A stretch of DNA of 12,981 nucleotides. Source: JBFGJY01 sp041576975 (GTDB lineage: Bacteria > Pseudomonadota > Gammaproteobacteria > UBA4575). A program made the translations under genes and the position numbers. Below are positions 1 through 7,458 of this stretch, piece after piece (positions within the stretch are counted from its first letter, which is position 1; every line of letters begins with the position of its first letter). The stretch lies in contig JBFGJY010000068.1 in assembly GCA_041576975.1 (NCBI GenBank), forward strand, positions 1-12,981, written 5' to 3'. Under the pieces are notes generated by a model, which worked only from the letters and a program-made list of their open reading frames with translations, was not told the origin of the DNA and did not search any database.

Positions 1-620
1 ATCATATTGGCTACAATCGGCCTTGGTGCTAGTTCTCCAATCTTTTTAAGTTGTTCAACAGAACCTGGAGCTTCTACAAAACTAGCATCTGCGCCTAAGT
101 CGCGTGCCGCTTTTACGCGTGTGATGGCTTCATCTAAACCAATGACAGCCTCTGCATCTGTACGTGCAACGATAAAAAAATCATTGCTTTCTCTGGCATC
201 TATTGCTGCTTTAATTTTTTGCAAGTAATCTTCACGATCAATTACTTTTTTATTGCGCATATGCCCACATTTTTTTGGCCACACTTGATCTTCTAAAAAA
301 CAACCTGCAGCTCCTGCATCCATTAATAGTTCAACAGTGCGATATACATTGAGCGGATTCCCATAGCCCGTATCTGCATCAACTATGATTGGAATTGATA
401 CACTTGCACAAATTGCACGTGCTCTTTCCACAACTTCGGTTTGGGTTAATAAGCCAAAATCAGGTTCACCAATGGTTGCGGCTGCTAATGAATAACCAGA
501 AATAAACGCCATTGGAAAACCAACCTGTTCAGCTATTTTCGCTGATAATGTGTCGTAAATGCCTGGAAAGGCTAATGCACCAACTTGATCTAGAATGCTT
601 TGGATTCTATTTGCTGTCAT
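1..620 (-). CDS. Isocitrate lyase / PEP mutase superfamily enzyme (3' end cut by window edge)
   Basis: I translated this directly from the reverse strand; 206 residues are visible and the C-terminus lies beyond base 1. The start ATG at 618-620 has a GGAG Shine-Dalgarno about 7 bases upstream. Superfamily hallmarks in order: FPGIYD near residues 18-23, the metal-binding DADTGYGNP at 81-89, the gating loop LEDQVWPKKCGH at 109-120 with catalytic Cys118, ARTDA at 152-156 and FVEAP at 181-185. The family makes or breaks C-C bonds of 2-hydroxy acids (2-methylisocitrate lyase, dimethylmalate lyase) or P-C bonds (PEP mutase), or decarboxylates oxaloacetate. The KKCGH motif favours a lyase over a PEP mutase. 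No prpC/prpD partner is in the window, so the exact substrate is unassigned. Superfamily placement is secure; specificity is not. Confidence 0.9.
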   Translation of the reverse strand, partial: MTANRIQSILDQVGALAFPGIYDTLSAKIAEQVGFPMAFISGYSLAAATIGEPDFGLLTQTEVVERARAICASVSIPIIVDADTGYGNPLNVYRTVELLMDAGAAGCFLEDQVWPKKCGHMRNKKVIDREDYLQKIKAAIDARESNDFFIVARTDAEAVIGLDEAITRVKAARDLGADASFVEAPGSVEQLKKIGELAPRPIVANM

Positions 621-660
621 AGAATTACTCCGTTTTTGTTATGATTATTAGGGAAAGTCT

Positions 661-685
661 GATTTATTCCTTTCTGGAATAAATC
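661..685. promoter_or_regulatory. Perfect 10-bp inverted repeat upstream of the lyase gene
   Basis: The arms GATTTATTCC (661-670) and GGAATAAATC (676-685) are perfect complements separated by TTTCT. The dyad lies about 41-65 bases upstream of the lyase start codon at 620. That position suits an operator for a dimeric regulator or a leader hairpin. No T-run follows, so it does not look like an intrinsic terminator. The symmetry is seen directly; a regulatory role is inference. Confidence 0.45.
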
Positions 686-778
686 ATCCATGTCGAGTCC
701 GGTACACGCCCACACTCGCCTCCGCCGAATCAATCCCTTATGCGATTGATTCGCATGCGGTACATCCATAATATTAAA
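686..778. repeat. GC-rich non-coding island with a second hairpin, possible intergenic repeat unit
   Basis: This stretch is clearly richer in GC than its surroundings. It contains a perfect 10-bp hairpin, CGAATCAATC at 726-735 and GATTGATTCG at 744-753, with an 8-base loop. The heptamer CGGTACA occurs twice in direct orientation (700-706 and 758-764), and the palindrome GCATGC is at 753-758. I find no convincing reading frame. The mix of nested symmetry and foreign composition resembles a dispersed intergenic repeat or a structured RNA, but one copy cannot show which. Confidence 0.4.
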
Positions 779-803
779 GAATCTCTGAATAAATTAGAGA
801 TTC
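779..803. repeat. 8-bp perfect inverted repeat upstream of the thioredoxin-like gene
   Basis: GAATCTCT (779-786) pairs with AGAGATTC (796-803) around a 9-base AT-rich loop. It is the third hairpin in 140 bases and ends 22 bases before the first possible start (826). Read on the minus strand, the stem is followed by a T-rich run, so it could stop antisense transcription, but nothing here shows it is a terminator. Confidence 0.35.
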
Positions 804-825
804 CTTAGAAATATGTAGATGAACT

Positions 826-1398
826 ATGTATTATTTAACTTATCAAATTGAACACAGTAATCAACGAGCTTTAACCATGAGTGCTAGGATTATACCTTCT
901 GTGATAAGAATTAAATGTATTTTTCATATCACTATCTTTCTAACTCTACTATCCGTCAGCGGAAGTCATGCCTCCGATTGGACAGAAGTAAGAACGCTAA
1001 ATGGAAAGTTCACAACGCTTTCTCAGCACTTTGAAGAAAATAAATGGACGCTTGTTATGTTGTGGACTACTAACTGCGGAATTTGTGTGCGCGAGTATCC
1101 CATAATGTCAGAATTTCATGACAAGCATAAAGATATTGATGCAAAAGTACTTGGCGTATCGCTTGATGGCTACTCTCAATTAGAGAAAATTACTCGTCAT
1201 ATTAGTGAAATGCCAATGTCTTTTGACAACTTAATTGGCGAACTAACTGTGGTGGCTTTTAATTATGAGGCATCCACTGAAGAACCCTTACAAGGCACTC
1301 CAACATATATGATGTTTAACCCACAAGGACAACTTGTTGGACACAATCCTGGGCCTGTCAAAATTGAAGCCTTAGAAAAGTTTATTCAACGTCACTAG
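826..1398 (+). CDS. Exported thioredoxin-fold (TlpA/redoxin-like) protein
   Basis: The longest frame encodes 190 residues. A start at Met18 (base 877, giving 173 residues) is more plausible, because it places a basic segment directly before the hydrophobic signal sequence (about 31-46) and a likely cleavage site after SHA near residue 49. Neither start has a strong Shine-Dalgarno. The mature part is a thioredoxin fold: strand VMLW, then TTNCGICVREYP with the CXXC redox motif at 84-87, and the cis-proline loop GTPT at 157-160 (Pro159). The family acts in the periplasm in disulfide reduction or exchange, often serving cytochrome c maturation, but no such genes are adjacent. It is flanked upstream by three hairpins and converges on a minus-strand run. 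The fold is confident; the partner is unknown. Confidence 0.87.
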   Translation: MYYLTYQIEHSNQRALTMSARIIPSVIRIKCIFHITIFLTLLSVSGSHASDWTEVRTLNGKFTTLSQHFEENKWTLVMLWTTNCGICVREYPIMSEFHDKHKDIDAKVLGVSLDGYSQLEKITRHISEMPMSFDNLIGELTVVAFNYEASTEEPLQGTPTYMMFNPQGQLVGHNPGPVKIEALEKFIQRH

Positions 1399-1412
1399 CA
1401 CACATTGTCGAT

Positions 1413-1565
1413 CTATTTATAGACCTGATGATATATCTCTGCAAACCATTCGGGACGTTGCAGTACTACATACAATAACAATACAGCAGTAATGGGAAGT
1501 GGTATTACGGTATCTACTAATAACAATAAAATTACATATATCAAAATTTGTGTTTCTGTATTCAT
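1413..1565 (-). CDS. Small membrane protein, 50 residues, last gene of a minus-strand run
   Basis: A frame opens with ATG at 1563-1565 and ends with TAG at 1413-1415. It begins MNTETQILIY and continues into two hydrophobic stretches (about residues 7-17 and 19-35), broken by Asp18 and a PLP turn. It ends in an amphipathic tail (LQRPEWFAEIYHQVYK). The start lies only 10 bases after the stop of the DUF2237 gene, as expected for the next gene of an operon. The frame fills most of the gap between DUF2237 and the convergent thioredoxin-like gene. Clear polar ends around a coherent helical hairpin argue for a real protein; the weak ribosome binding site argues against. I do not recognise a function. 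Confidence 0.6.
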   Translation of the reverse strand: MNTETQILIYVILLLLVDTVIPLPITAVLLLYVVLQRPEWFAEIYHQVYK

Positions 1566-1575
1566 AGCAGTCAAC

Positions 1576-1941
1576 TTAATTTTTATCTATTGCATATTTT
1601 GCCAACACCTCTAGTTCAACATACTCCAAAACAGAACTATGTGTTGACTTTAAATATATTTTAGGGGCTTTATTGGCTTCAAGCGCTTCTATCCAACGTT
1701 GCACACACAAGCACCATCGATCACCTGGTTTTAATCCAGGAAAATCAGCAGCAGGGAATGCAGTTGTTAAGTCATTGCCCTTAGACTTTGAGTATTCCAA
1801 AAATTCATCAGTGACTTTTGCACATACTGTGTGCATACCAATGTCGCGATCATCCGTTTCACATTTACCGTTTCGAAAAAAACCAGTAGAAAGCTCGTCA
1901 CAACAACTATGAAGATCGCCACCAAGTACATTTTTTTGCAT
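1576..1941 (-). CDS. DUF2237 family protein
   Basis: A cytoplasmic protein of 121 residues, close to the family's usual size. It shows the DUF2237 pattern: an N-terminal NVLGGDLHSCC, then GFFRNGKCETDDRDIGMHTVCA, and the signature GDRWCLCVQRWIEA near residues 72-86. The motif LKSTHSSVLEYV follows. The conserved cysteines, histidine and acidic residues suggest metal binding or redox chemistry, but the family has no established reaction. An AGG lies about 8 bases before the ATG, supporting this start. It begins 33 bases after the EamA permease gene and is followed 10 bases later by a small membrane protein gene, so it is probably cotranscribed with both. Confidence 0.88.
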   Translation of the reverse strand: MQKNVLGGDLHSCCDELSTGFFRNGKCETDDRDIGMHTVCAKVTDEFLEYSKSKGNDLTTAFPAADFPGLKPGDRWCLCVQRWIEALEANKAPKIYLKSTHSSVLEYVELEVLAKYAIDKN

Positions 1942-1974
1942 GGTTATACCTAAAAATCTGACAATACATATTAA

Positions 1975-2877
1975 CTAAAACGTAATAAAGGATAAATTCC
2001 GTCGCTGTGCAACGGCAATACCTAGCAGTATGATTGCAAGCGCAATAGATTCTTTTATACCGATGAACTCATTTAGAAATACTATTCCCATGAGGACAGC
2101 CCAGACAGGAATTAAGTAATTAATTTGCGATAAAAATGATGGCCCAACACGAGCAATGACAGCAAAATAGACAATCGTTGCTATTGCTGTTGGAAATACA
2201 CCTAATAATACTAGCGATATAAACTCAATACTATCCAGTTTAATTATCCATGCGTCATTAGAGCTTAGCAACATAGGCAACATGATTAAACTAGCAATAA
2301 CTAAGACGGCTGTAGAAATTGCTAGAAAACTTTCATTAGGCAAACGTTTCGCCAATATCGTATTTATTGCATAACTGATAGCACCCCCTAAAATCGCTAA
2401 CATGGAAATCACTACATTTGCACCACTTTCAAATTTAGCTAATGCCGCCGGCCCTAATAATACAAGAATCCCCAAAAAACCTAACAAGAAACCTACCACT
2501 CGATTTGTGGTTAGAGGCTCTCCGACTACAAAGAAATGGGCTAACACAATCGTAGTCAACGGCATAACTGCCATTAAAATACCAGCAATGCTGCTGTCCA
2601 CAGTTTGTTGGCCCCAGCTAATTAAATAGAACGGCAGACAGTCACCAGTAATAGCTAATGCAATTATGAGTAACCACGTATTACGCAAAAAACCAAAAGA
2701 CTCTTTACGTAATAGCGCTATTAATAACAATATGATCGCAGCGATTATGATTCTACCAGCTGCTACTATTGCAGGTGAGAATTCTTGGACTGCTAGCTTG
2801 GTAAACATAAAGGCGCTACCAAACATAATGACTAAGGCGATGAGACCCAGCCAGTCTAAAGGTTTTGCATTTTGCAT
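1975..2877 (-). CDS. EamA/DMT-superfamily permease
   Basis: An integral inner-membrane protein of 300 residues, matching the usual 290-310 residue, ten-helix members of the drug/metabolite transporter superfamily. Two repeated EamA halves are visible. The first opens with LDWLGLIALVIMFGSAFMFTK and includes the PAIVAAGR segment. The junction carries the typical helix set with GFLLGFLGILVLLGP. The second half ends LNEFIGIKESIALAIILLGI, the expected signature of the last helix pair. Such permeases usually export amino acids, nucleosides or small organic compounds; the substrate cannot be read from sequence. It lies between the DUF4139 paralogs (42-base gap) and DUF2237 (33-base gap) on the same strand. 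No clear Shine-Dalgarno precedes the ATG, which may mean a slightly different start or translational coupling. Confidence 0.9.
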   Translation of the reverse strand: MQNAKPLDWLGLIALVIMFGSAFMFTKLAVQEFSPAIVAAGRIIIAAIILLLIALLRKESFGFLRNTWLLIIALAITGDCLPFYLISWGQQTVDSSIAGILMAVMPLTTIVLAHFFVVGEPLTTNRVVGFLLGFLGILVLLGPAALAKFESGANVVISMLAILGGAISYAINTILAKRLPNESFLAISTAVLVIASLIMLPMLLSSNDAWIIKLDSIEFISLVLLGVFPTAIATIVYFAVIARVGPSFLSQINYLIPVWAVLMGIVFLNEFIGIKESIALAIILLGIAVAQRRNLSFITF

Positions 2878-2888
2878 GACTACACGTT

Positions 2889-2902
2889 CATTTGGACAAA
2901 TG
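2889..2902. promoter_or_regulatory. Short perfect dyad just upstream of the EamA gene
   Basis: CATTTG (2889-2894) and CAAATG (2897-2902) are perfect complements with a 2-base spacer, 12 bases upstream of the EamA start. A TTGACA hexamer overlaps it on the minus strand (2899-2904), but no good -10 box lies at the right distance before the start. An operator or a small internal promoter is possible; chance is not excluded. Confidence 0.2.
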
Positions 2903-2919
2903 TCAAATAGTGATATATC

Positions 2920-4386
2920 TTAATAACGAACCAACACTTCGTATGACAATTTTGTTTTACTTTCAGCTGGCACCTTGATTTTCCACTCTGCTGTACCTGC
3001 TGCTACTTTTAGATGTGGATGACTTTCTTCTTGCATTTTCCAATCACCTGGAATTGGTTCATGCACTGCCACCTCAACTTCTTCATCTTTAGCATTTTTT
3101 AACACGACTTCAAAGCTAGCGCTATATGCATGACTATATTTTCCAATTGCAGTTGCTTTTTTAAAATTTGTCTGCTTCTTATCAGCGGTAATATCAAATG
3201 CATCACCTAATTTTAATCTAATCTTTTCATTTTTTGGTGTATGATCAATTCGATCTTCTCCTACAAATTGAGCATTTCCTGATTTGTCATTTTTATAAAC
3301 TCTAATTACACCTTTAGGTAGTGGCATGCCAAGATTGGATACCTCTTTATTTTCAAACTCTACGAATACACTAACTTTAAGTTTTTGCCCGATATCACCA
3401 TACGAACTACGATAGTAGTAGTCCTGCCCTTTAAGTAAAAATTCTTTTTTAACAGGAATTTTGGTTGCACTTAATAGCGATACCTGCTTGGTTTGATTAT
3501 CAGCAATCGTGGTAGGACGTTGCAATGTATACAAATGATATTCAAATAAGCCTTCTTCGACCATCGCTGGAGCACTCTTTGGAACTATAGATTTAGACTC
3601 TAACATCCCTCTTTGACGAAATTGCATATCCTGACGTACTTGATTTACATCGCCAGCAACCAATTGTAATTTTGCATTTTTATAGGTCGTTCCACTTTGA
3701 TTCGTTAGTGTCACCCATCCGGTTAAATCGACAAACTCATCCGTGTGATTTAGCTCGGCGACATAATCTGCTTTCCAACCTAGACCACTGGTTAAATAAC
3801 TTAGCTGTAATGCCTGCTTTTTACTTGTCCCGCTATTTAGAGAAATTACAAGGGTTGGGCGATCTCGTAAATTAGCCGGCACTTCATCGAATATGATACG
3901 TCCAGGAAATCCAGTTTCGATTCGATCCCCTATACGCAATACCACGCCATTATTTACACTTAATACCTCCCCTTCTTCTATCGTTTCCTCGCCCGTTGTT
4001 GGATGGACTTTGACAATTCGGACTTTTTTACCTACATATTTCTCTAAAAGTTTTTGGGGAGTCAATAAATCAAAATCAAAGTTCTGTTCGATCAAGTGAA
4101 AGCCATGCGGATGATCTATGCTGCGTAACAAAGCTGTCTCAGGTCGTATTTGTGCACTAACTTCACGAAAAGCTAGCCTGTTGAAACCACTGCCTAATTT
4201 TATGAGGCGCAAATCTTTTACAAGTGCTAACTGTTCATTGTAAATCGTGACTGCAACTTCTTGTTGGTCTTCCAATGAACTTCGTATTTCATCTACTGCA
4301 GAAGCTGAGCCTGCAACTAAGAAAAACAATAAAGCTGATGGCAGTTGAGATGTAATCTTCATCTTAACTTTCCTTAAAGATTTCAT
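2920..4386 (-). CDS. DUF4139 domain protein, exported (downstream tandem paralog)
   Basis: A 488-residue protein with a signal peptide: basic N-terminus, hydrophobic stretch about 14-28, likely cleavage after GSASA at residue 30. The N-terminal beta-rich part (EVAVTIYNEQLALVKD, about 43-58) leads into the DUF4139 body. Its signatures are LSYLTSGLGWKADYVAEL (195-212), LTGWVTLTNQSGTTY (221-235) and NLGMPLPKGVIRVYKND (351-367). DUF4139 proteins are widespread envelope proteins without an established biochemical role. A linker near 249-275 holds most of the difference from the neighbouring copy. AGGA lies before this ATG. A second AAGGA precedes an internal Met9, which would still leave a usable signal peptide. 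It follows the other paralog by 36 bases, so the two are probably cotranscribed. Confidence 0.9.
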   Translation of the reverse strand: MKSLRKVKMKITSQLPSALLFFLVAGSASAVDEIRSSLEDQQEVAVTIYNEQLALVKDLRLIKLGSGFNRLAFREVSAQIRPETALLRSIDHPHGFHLIEQNFDFDLLTPQKLLEKYVGKKVRIVKVHPTTGEETIEEGEVLSVNNGVVLRIGDRIETGFPGRIIFDEVPANLRDRPTLVISLNSGTSKKQALQLSYLTSGLGWKADYVAELNHTDEFVDLTGWVTLTNQSGTTYKNAKLQLVAGDVNQVRQDMQFRQRGMLESKSIVPKSAPAMVEEGLFEYHLYTLQRPTTIADNQTKQVSLLSATKIPVKKEFLLKGQDYYYRSSYGDIGQKLKVSVFVEFENKEVSNLGMPLPKGVIRVYKNDKSGNAQFVGEDRIDHTPKNEKIRLKLGDAFDITADKKQTNFKKATAIGKYSHAYSASFEVVLKNAKDEEVEVAVHEPIPGDWKMQEESHPHLKVAAGTAEWKIKVPAESKTKLSYEVLVRY

Positions 4387-4422
4387 AGTGAGTCCTTTTA
4401 GCTAAAGATAATAAATACTGAA

Positions 4423-5886
4423 CTAATAGCGGATCAATACTTCATACGTTAATATTGTCTTACTTTCTGCTGGTACCTTAATTTTCCATTCAGCTGTGCC
4501 AGAAGCTACTTTTTCATGAGTATGACTTTGTTTTTTCATTTTCCAATCACCTGGAATTGGCTCATGCACGGCTACTTCTACTTCCTCATTTTTTGCGTTT
4601 TTAAGCTCAATTTCAAAACTTGCCATATAAGCGTAGTTGTACTTACCTAGCGCATGTGCTTTTTTAAAGTTTGTTTGTTTTTTATCAGCAGTGATATCAA
4701 ATGCATCACCTAGCTTTAATCTTACTTCTTCATTTTTCGGAGTATGATCAATATGGTCTTCACCAACAAATTGTGCATTACCAGATTTATCATTTTTGTA
4801 AACCCGCACTACACCTTTCGGTAGTGGCATACCAAGGTTTGAGGCTTCATCATTGTTAAATTCTACAAAAACACCAACTTTTAATTTCTGTCCAATTGAG
4901 CCATATGAACTGTGATAATAATAGTCTTGGCCTTTGAGCAGAAATTCTTTCTTAACAGGTATTTTTGTTGCGCTTAATAAAGACACTTGTTTTGTTTGAT
5001 TATCAGATATAGTTGTTGGGCGTTGTAAAGTATAGAGATGATATTCAAATAAACCCTCTTCTACCATGTTTGATTCTTCTGCTAATGCATCTGCCGCTAC
5101 CATATCTAATTTTCTGCTTGCACGCACAAGTTCATTTTGCACTCGGTTCACATCACCAGCAACAAGTTGCAAATTTGCATTCTTGTATGTTGTGCCACTT
5201 TGATTAGTTAAGGTTACCCAACCTGTTAGGTCAACAAAATCATCTGTTTGATTTAGCTCCGCAACATAATCTGCCTTCCATGATAAACCACTCGTGAGAT
5301 AACTTAATTGCAGTTTTTGTTGCTCTGATGTACTGCTATTTAGTTGTAACACTAAAGTTGGGCGATCACGCAAATTTCCAGGTACTTCATCAAATACAAT
5401 CCTTCCTGGAATACCCGTTTCGATTTGCTCACCTATACGCAATACCACACCATTATTTACACTCAACACTACCGCATCAAGATACGTTTCTTTACCAGTT
5501 TTGGGATGCGTTTTAACAACTCTGACTTTTTTACCCACATATTTCTCTAAAAGCTTTTGAGGAGTCAGAAGATCAAAATTAAAGTTTTGTTCGATAAGCT
5601 GAAAGCCGTCAGGATAGTCTAAGCTTCTAAGCAATGCGGTCTCAGGCCGCATATGTGCACTCACTACACGAAAAGCCAGTTTGTTGAATCCACTATTCAA
5701 TCGAACACTGCGTAAATCTTTTACAAGTGCTAACTGGTCATTATAGATCGTAACCGCAACCTCGCGTTGATCACCTAATGTACTTCTAATTTCATCCTGA
5801 TCTATACTTGCTACTACATGTCCACACAGCAAAGTAGCAAGAAAACTTAATATTATTGATGCTTTACACTTACTGAGTCGCTTCAT
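4423..5886 (-). CDS. DUF4139 domain protein, exported (upstream tandem paralog)
   Basis: A 487-residue protein, first gene of the minus-strand run, with a well-placed AAGGA about 7 bases before the ATG. The N-terminus is a signal peptide (basic start, hydrophobic core about 10-20, likely cleavage after HVVA near residue 26). The rest aligns end to end with the next gene at roughly 80% identity by eye, including the DUF4139 hallmarks LSYLTSGLSWKADYVAEL, NLGMPLPKGVVRVYKND and VGEDHIDHTPKNEEVRL. Differences cluster in the signal peptide, a short loop (YLDAV against IEEGE) and the linker before MVEEGLFEYH, where the sequences cannot be aligned well. This indicates a tandem duplication with retained function in the folded body. 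Function is not established for the family. Its promoter must lie in the 104-base divergent gap with the VWA gene. Confidence 0.9.
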   Translation of the reverse strand: MKRLSKCKASIILSFLATLLCGHVVASIDQDEIRSTLGDQREVAVTIYNDQLALVKDLRSVRLNSGFNKLAFRVVSAHMRPETALLRSLDYPDGFQLIEQNFNFDLLTPQKLLEKYVGKKVRVVKTHPKTGKETYLDAVVLSVNNGVVLRIGEQIETGIPGRIVFDEVPGNLRDRPTLVLQLNSSTSEQQKLQLSYLTSGLSWKADYVAELNQTDDFVDLTGWVTLTNQSGTTYKNANLQLVAGDVNRVQNELVRASRKLDMVAADALAEESNMVEEGLFEYHLYTLQRPTTISDNQTKQVSLLSATKIPVKKEFLLKGQDYYYHSSYGSIGQKLKVGVFVEFNNDEASNLGMPLPKGVVRVYKNDKSGNAQFVGEDHIDHTPKNEEVRLKLGDAFDITADKKQTNFKKAHALGKYNYAYMASFEIELKNAKNEEVEVAVHEPIPGDWKMKKQSHTHEKVASGTAEWKIKVPAESKTILTYEVLIRY

Positions 5887-5990
5887 ACTTAATCCTTTAT
5901 TTTCTCTTGATTTGTATGCTTAAACGATCAGAACGCAAGTTTGGGTTAAACTAGCAGTGTGAAAACTGGAGATTTTTGTAATCCGCATTT

Positions 5991-6701
5991 ATGACTAGAC
6001 CAAAGGGCATATCCACTCGTTCCACTTCTGTGAAGGCTTTTTTAGAACAAGCCTCCAAAGTGCCAGCCCCCGCAGAGTCTAAATCTCTGGGAAGATTAAT
6101 ATTTGGTATGGATGCAACAGCTAGTCGCGAGCCTTGTTGGGATATGGCCTGCCAGATCCAAGCTGATATGTTTACTGAGACAGCGGCTCTGGGACAGCTA
6201 CAAATTCAGCTTTGTTATTACCAAGGTTATGGTGAATTTTATGCGACAAATTGGACACAAAATGCAATGCAATTGCGACAAAAAATGACATCTGTTCGAT
6301 GCAAATCGGGTCAAACTCAAATTCAGCGCATACTCAAGCACACTCTTTCACAAGCCAATGACCATAAAATTAATGCCTTAGTCTTCATTGGTGACCACAT
6401 AGAAGAATTAGCAGACAAGTTATTAGAAACTGCAGGACAGTTAGCATTACGCGGTATCCCCGCGTTTATTTTTCATGAAGGCAATGACCCAATAGCAGAA
6501 CAAACTTTTCGGCGAATATCAAAAATCACGAAAGGGGCTTATTGTCGATTTGACCAATCGAGCGCAGAACAATTGCGTGCATTACTTAATGCAGTTGCAA
6601 TCTATGCTGTTGGTGGGCTTAGTGCCCTGAATACACATAGCCAACATCACTCTCATATAAAAAATGAAATCATAAAACAGCTGACAAACCAATCTTCATG
6701 A
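5991..6701 (+). CDS. Small cytoplasmic von Willebrand factor A (VWA) domain protein
   Basis: A 236-residue protein that is almost entirely one VWA domain. The MIDAS metal site is present in variant form: DATAS at 41-45 (Asp41, Thr43, Ser45), Thr109 in SGQTQ and Asp135 in FIGDH. The central strands LGRLIFGM, NALVFIGD and IPAFIFHEG fit the Rossmann-like fold. No signal peptide or membrane segment is seen. The tail contains a histidine cluster (HSQHHSH, about 216-222), a possible metal ligand set. It starts the plus-strand cassette, 104 bases from the divergent DUF4139 gene. Its stop overlaps the J-domain gene by 4 bases (ATGA), so the two are translationally coupled. No close Shine-Dalgarno is seen; the nearest GGAG is about 17 bases from the ATG. 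VWA fold is confident; role inferred from neighbours. Confidence 0.85.
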   Translation: MTRPKGISTRSTSVKAFLEQASKVPAPAESKSLGRLIFGMDATASREPCWDMACQIQADMFTETAALGQLQIQLCYYQGYGEFYATNWTQNAMQLRQKMTSVRCKSGQTQIQRILKHTLSQANDHKINALVFIGDHIEELADKLLETAGQLALRGIPAFIFHEGNDPIAEQTFRRISKITKGAYCRFDQSSAEQLRALLNAVAIYAVGGLSALNTHSQHHSHIKNEIIKQLTNQSS

Positions 6702-7432
6702 TTCAACAACTTTTAATTATTGCCGCAATAATTGGGATATGGTTGTTCATTCGCTGGGTACGAAAGCAGCCTAAACAAAAACAATTTCAATCGATAGCTA
6801 TCCTGGTAGCGATTATCTTAATTGGCTTAGCAGCGACAGGAAGGTTACACTGGTTATTTGCACTTTTTGCAGCAATCGTGCCTGTATTTCAAAGAGTGCT
6901 TGGACTAATTAGTTATGTTCCTTTACTAGGAAGATTGTTCACTCAGTTTAGAAATACACAATCAAGTCCAAACATGAATCAGCATTCAAGTGTTGAAACA
7001 GAATACCTGAGCATGACATTAGACCACTCTACTGGGGTAATGAGTGGTAAGGTTAGAAAAGGAACACACATCGGGAAAAAACTGGAAGACTTATCGATTA
7101 CAGAGCTAATTGAATTATATAAGGAAATATCACAATTTGATTCAGATTCAGCTCAGTTGTTAGAAACTTACTTAGATCGTACTCATAAAGATGCATGGCG
7201 AGAGCATATCGAAGAAGAATTACATACTAACCATCAAGCTTCACAAGATACTATGATGACTACAGATGAGGCCTACAACATTCTTGGTTTAAATAATAAT
7301 GCATCGCGCGAAGACATCATTGAGGCACACCGCAGATTAATCCAAAAATTACACCCCGATCGAGGAGGAAACGACTATTTAGCTACTAAAATTAATCAGG
7401 CAAAAGATTTTTTACTTAAAGAAGCAGCCTAG
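6698..7432 (+). CDS. Membrane-anchored J-domain (DnaJ-like, class III) co-chaperone
   Basis: A 244-residue protein. The N-terminus holds hydrophobic segments at about 3-19, 32-47 and 52-75. A cytoplasmic middle follows with the pattern LDHSTGVMSGKVRKG (108-122), DLSITELIELYKE (131-143) and LLETYLDRTHKDAWREH (154-170), which I associate with a conserved proteobacterial membrane J-protein family. The C-terminal J-domain (about 188-244) starts EAYNILGLNNNASREDI. It carries HPD at 219-221 followed by RGGN, and helix III KINQAKDFLL. A J-domain placed last, with no G/F or zinc-finger region, resembles the TIM14/DnaJC15 layout. HPD is needed to stimulate Hsp70 ATPase, so this protein probably brings DnaK to a membrane site. 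Its ATG overlaps the VWA stop, and a NorD/CbbO-like gene follows after 26 bases. Confidence 0.9.
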   Translation: MIQQLLIIAAIIGIWLFIRWVRKQPKQKQFQSIAILVAIILIGLAATGRLHWLFALFAAIVPVFQRVLGLISYVPLLGRLFTQFRNTQSSPNMNQHSSVETEYLSMTLDHSTGVMSGKVRKGTHIGKKLEDLSITELIELYKEISQFDSDSAQLLETYLDRTHKDAWREHIEEELHTNHQASQDTMMTTDEAYNILGLNNNASREDIIEAHRRLIQKLHPDRGGNDYLATKINQAKDFLLKEAA

Positions 7433-7458
7433 TAACGACCGAACCCAAAATTATTAAA

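Noticed and set aside
7..228. Plus-strand open frame of 73 codons
   Set aside because: It is the antisense shadow of the lyase gene, whose minus-strand frame shows all catalytic motifs.
1399..1412. Terminator between the convergent thioredoxin-like and small membrane genes
   Set aside because: Only a weak imperfect stem is present and no T-run follows on either strand.
4423..5886. Possible lipoprotein signal (LATLLCGH near residue 21)
   Set aside because: The residues before the cysteine do not fit a lipobox (Leu at -1), and a normal cleavage site after HVVA is available.
5887..5990. Divergent promoters in the gap between DUF4139 and VWA genes
   Set aside because: Promoters must be near, but no -35/-10 pair with good spacing stood out on either strand, so no site is annotated.
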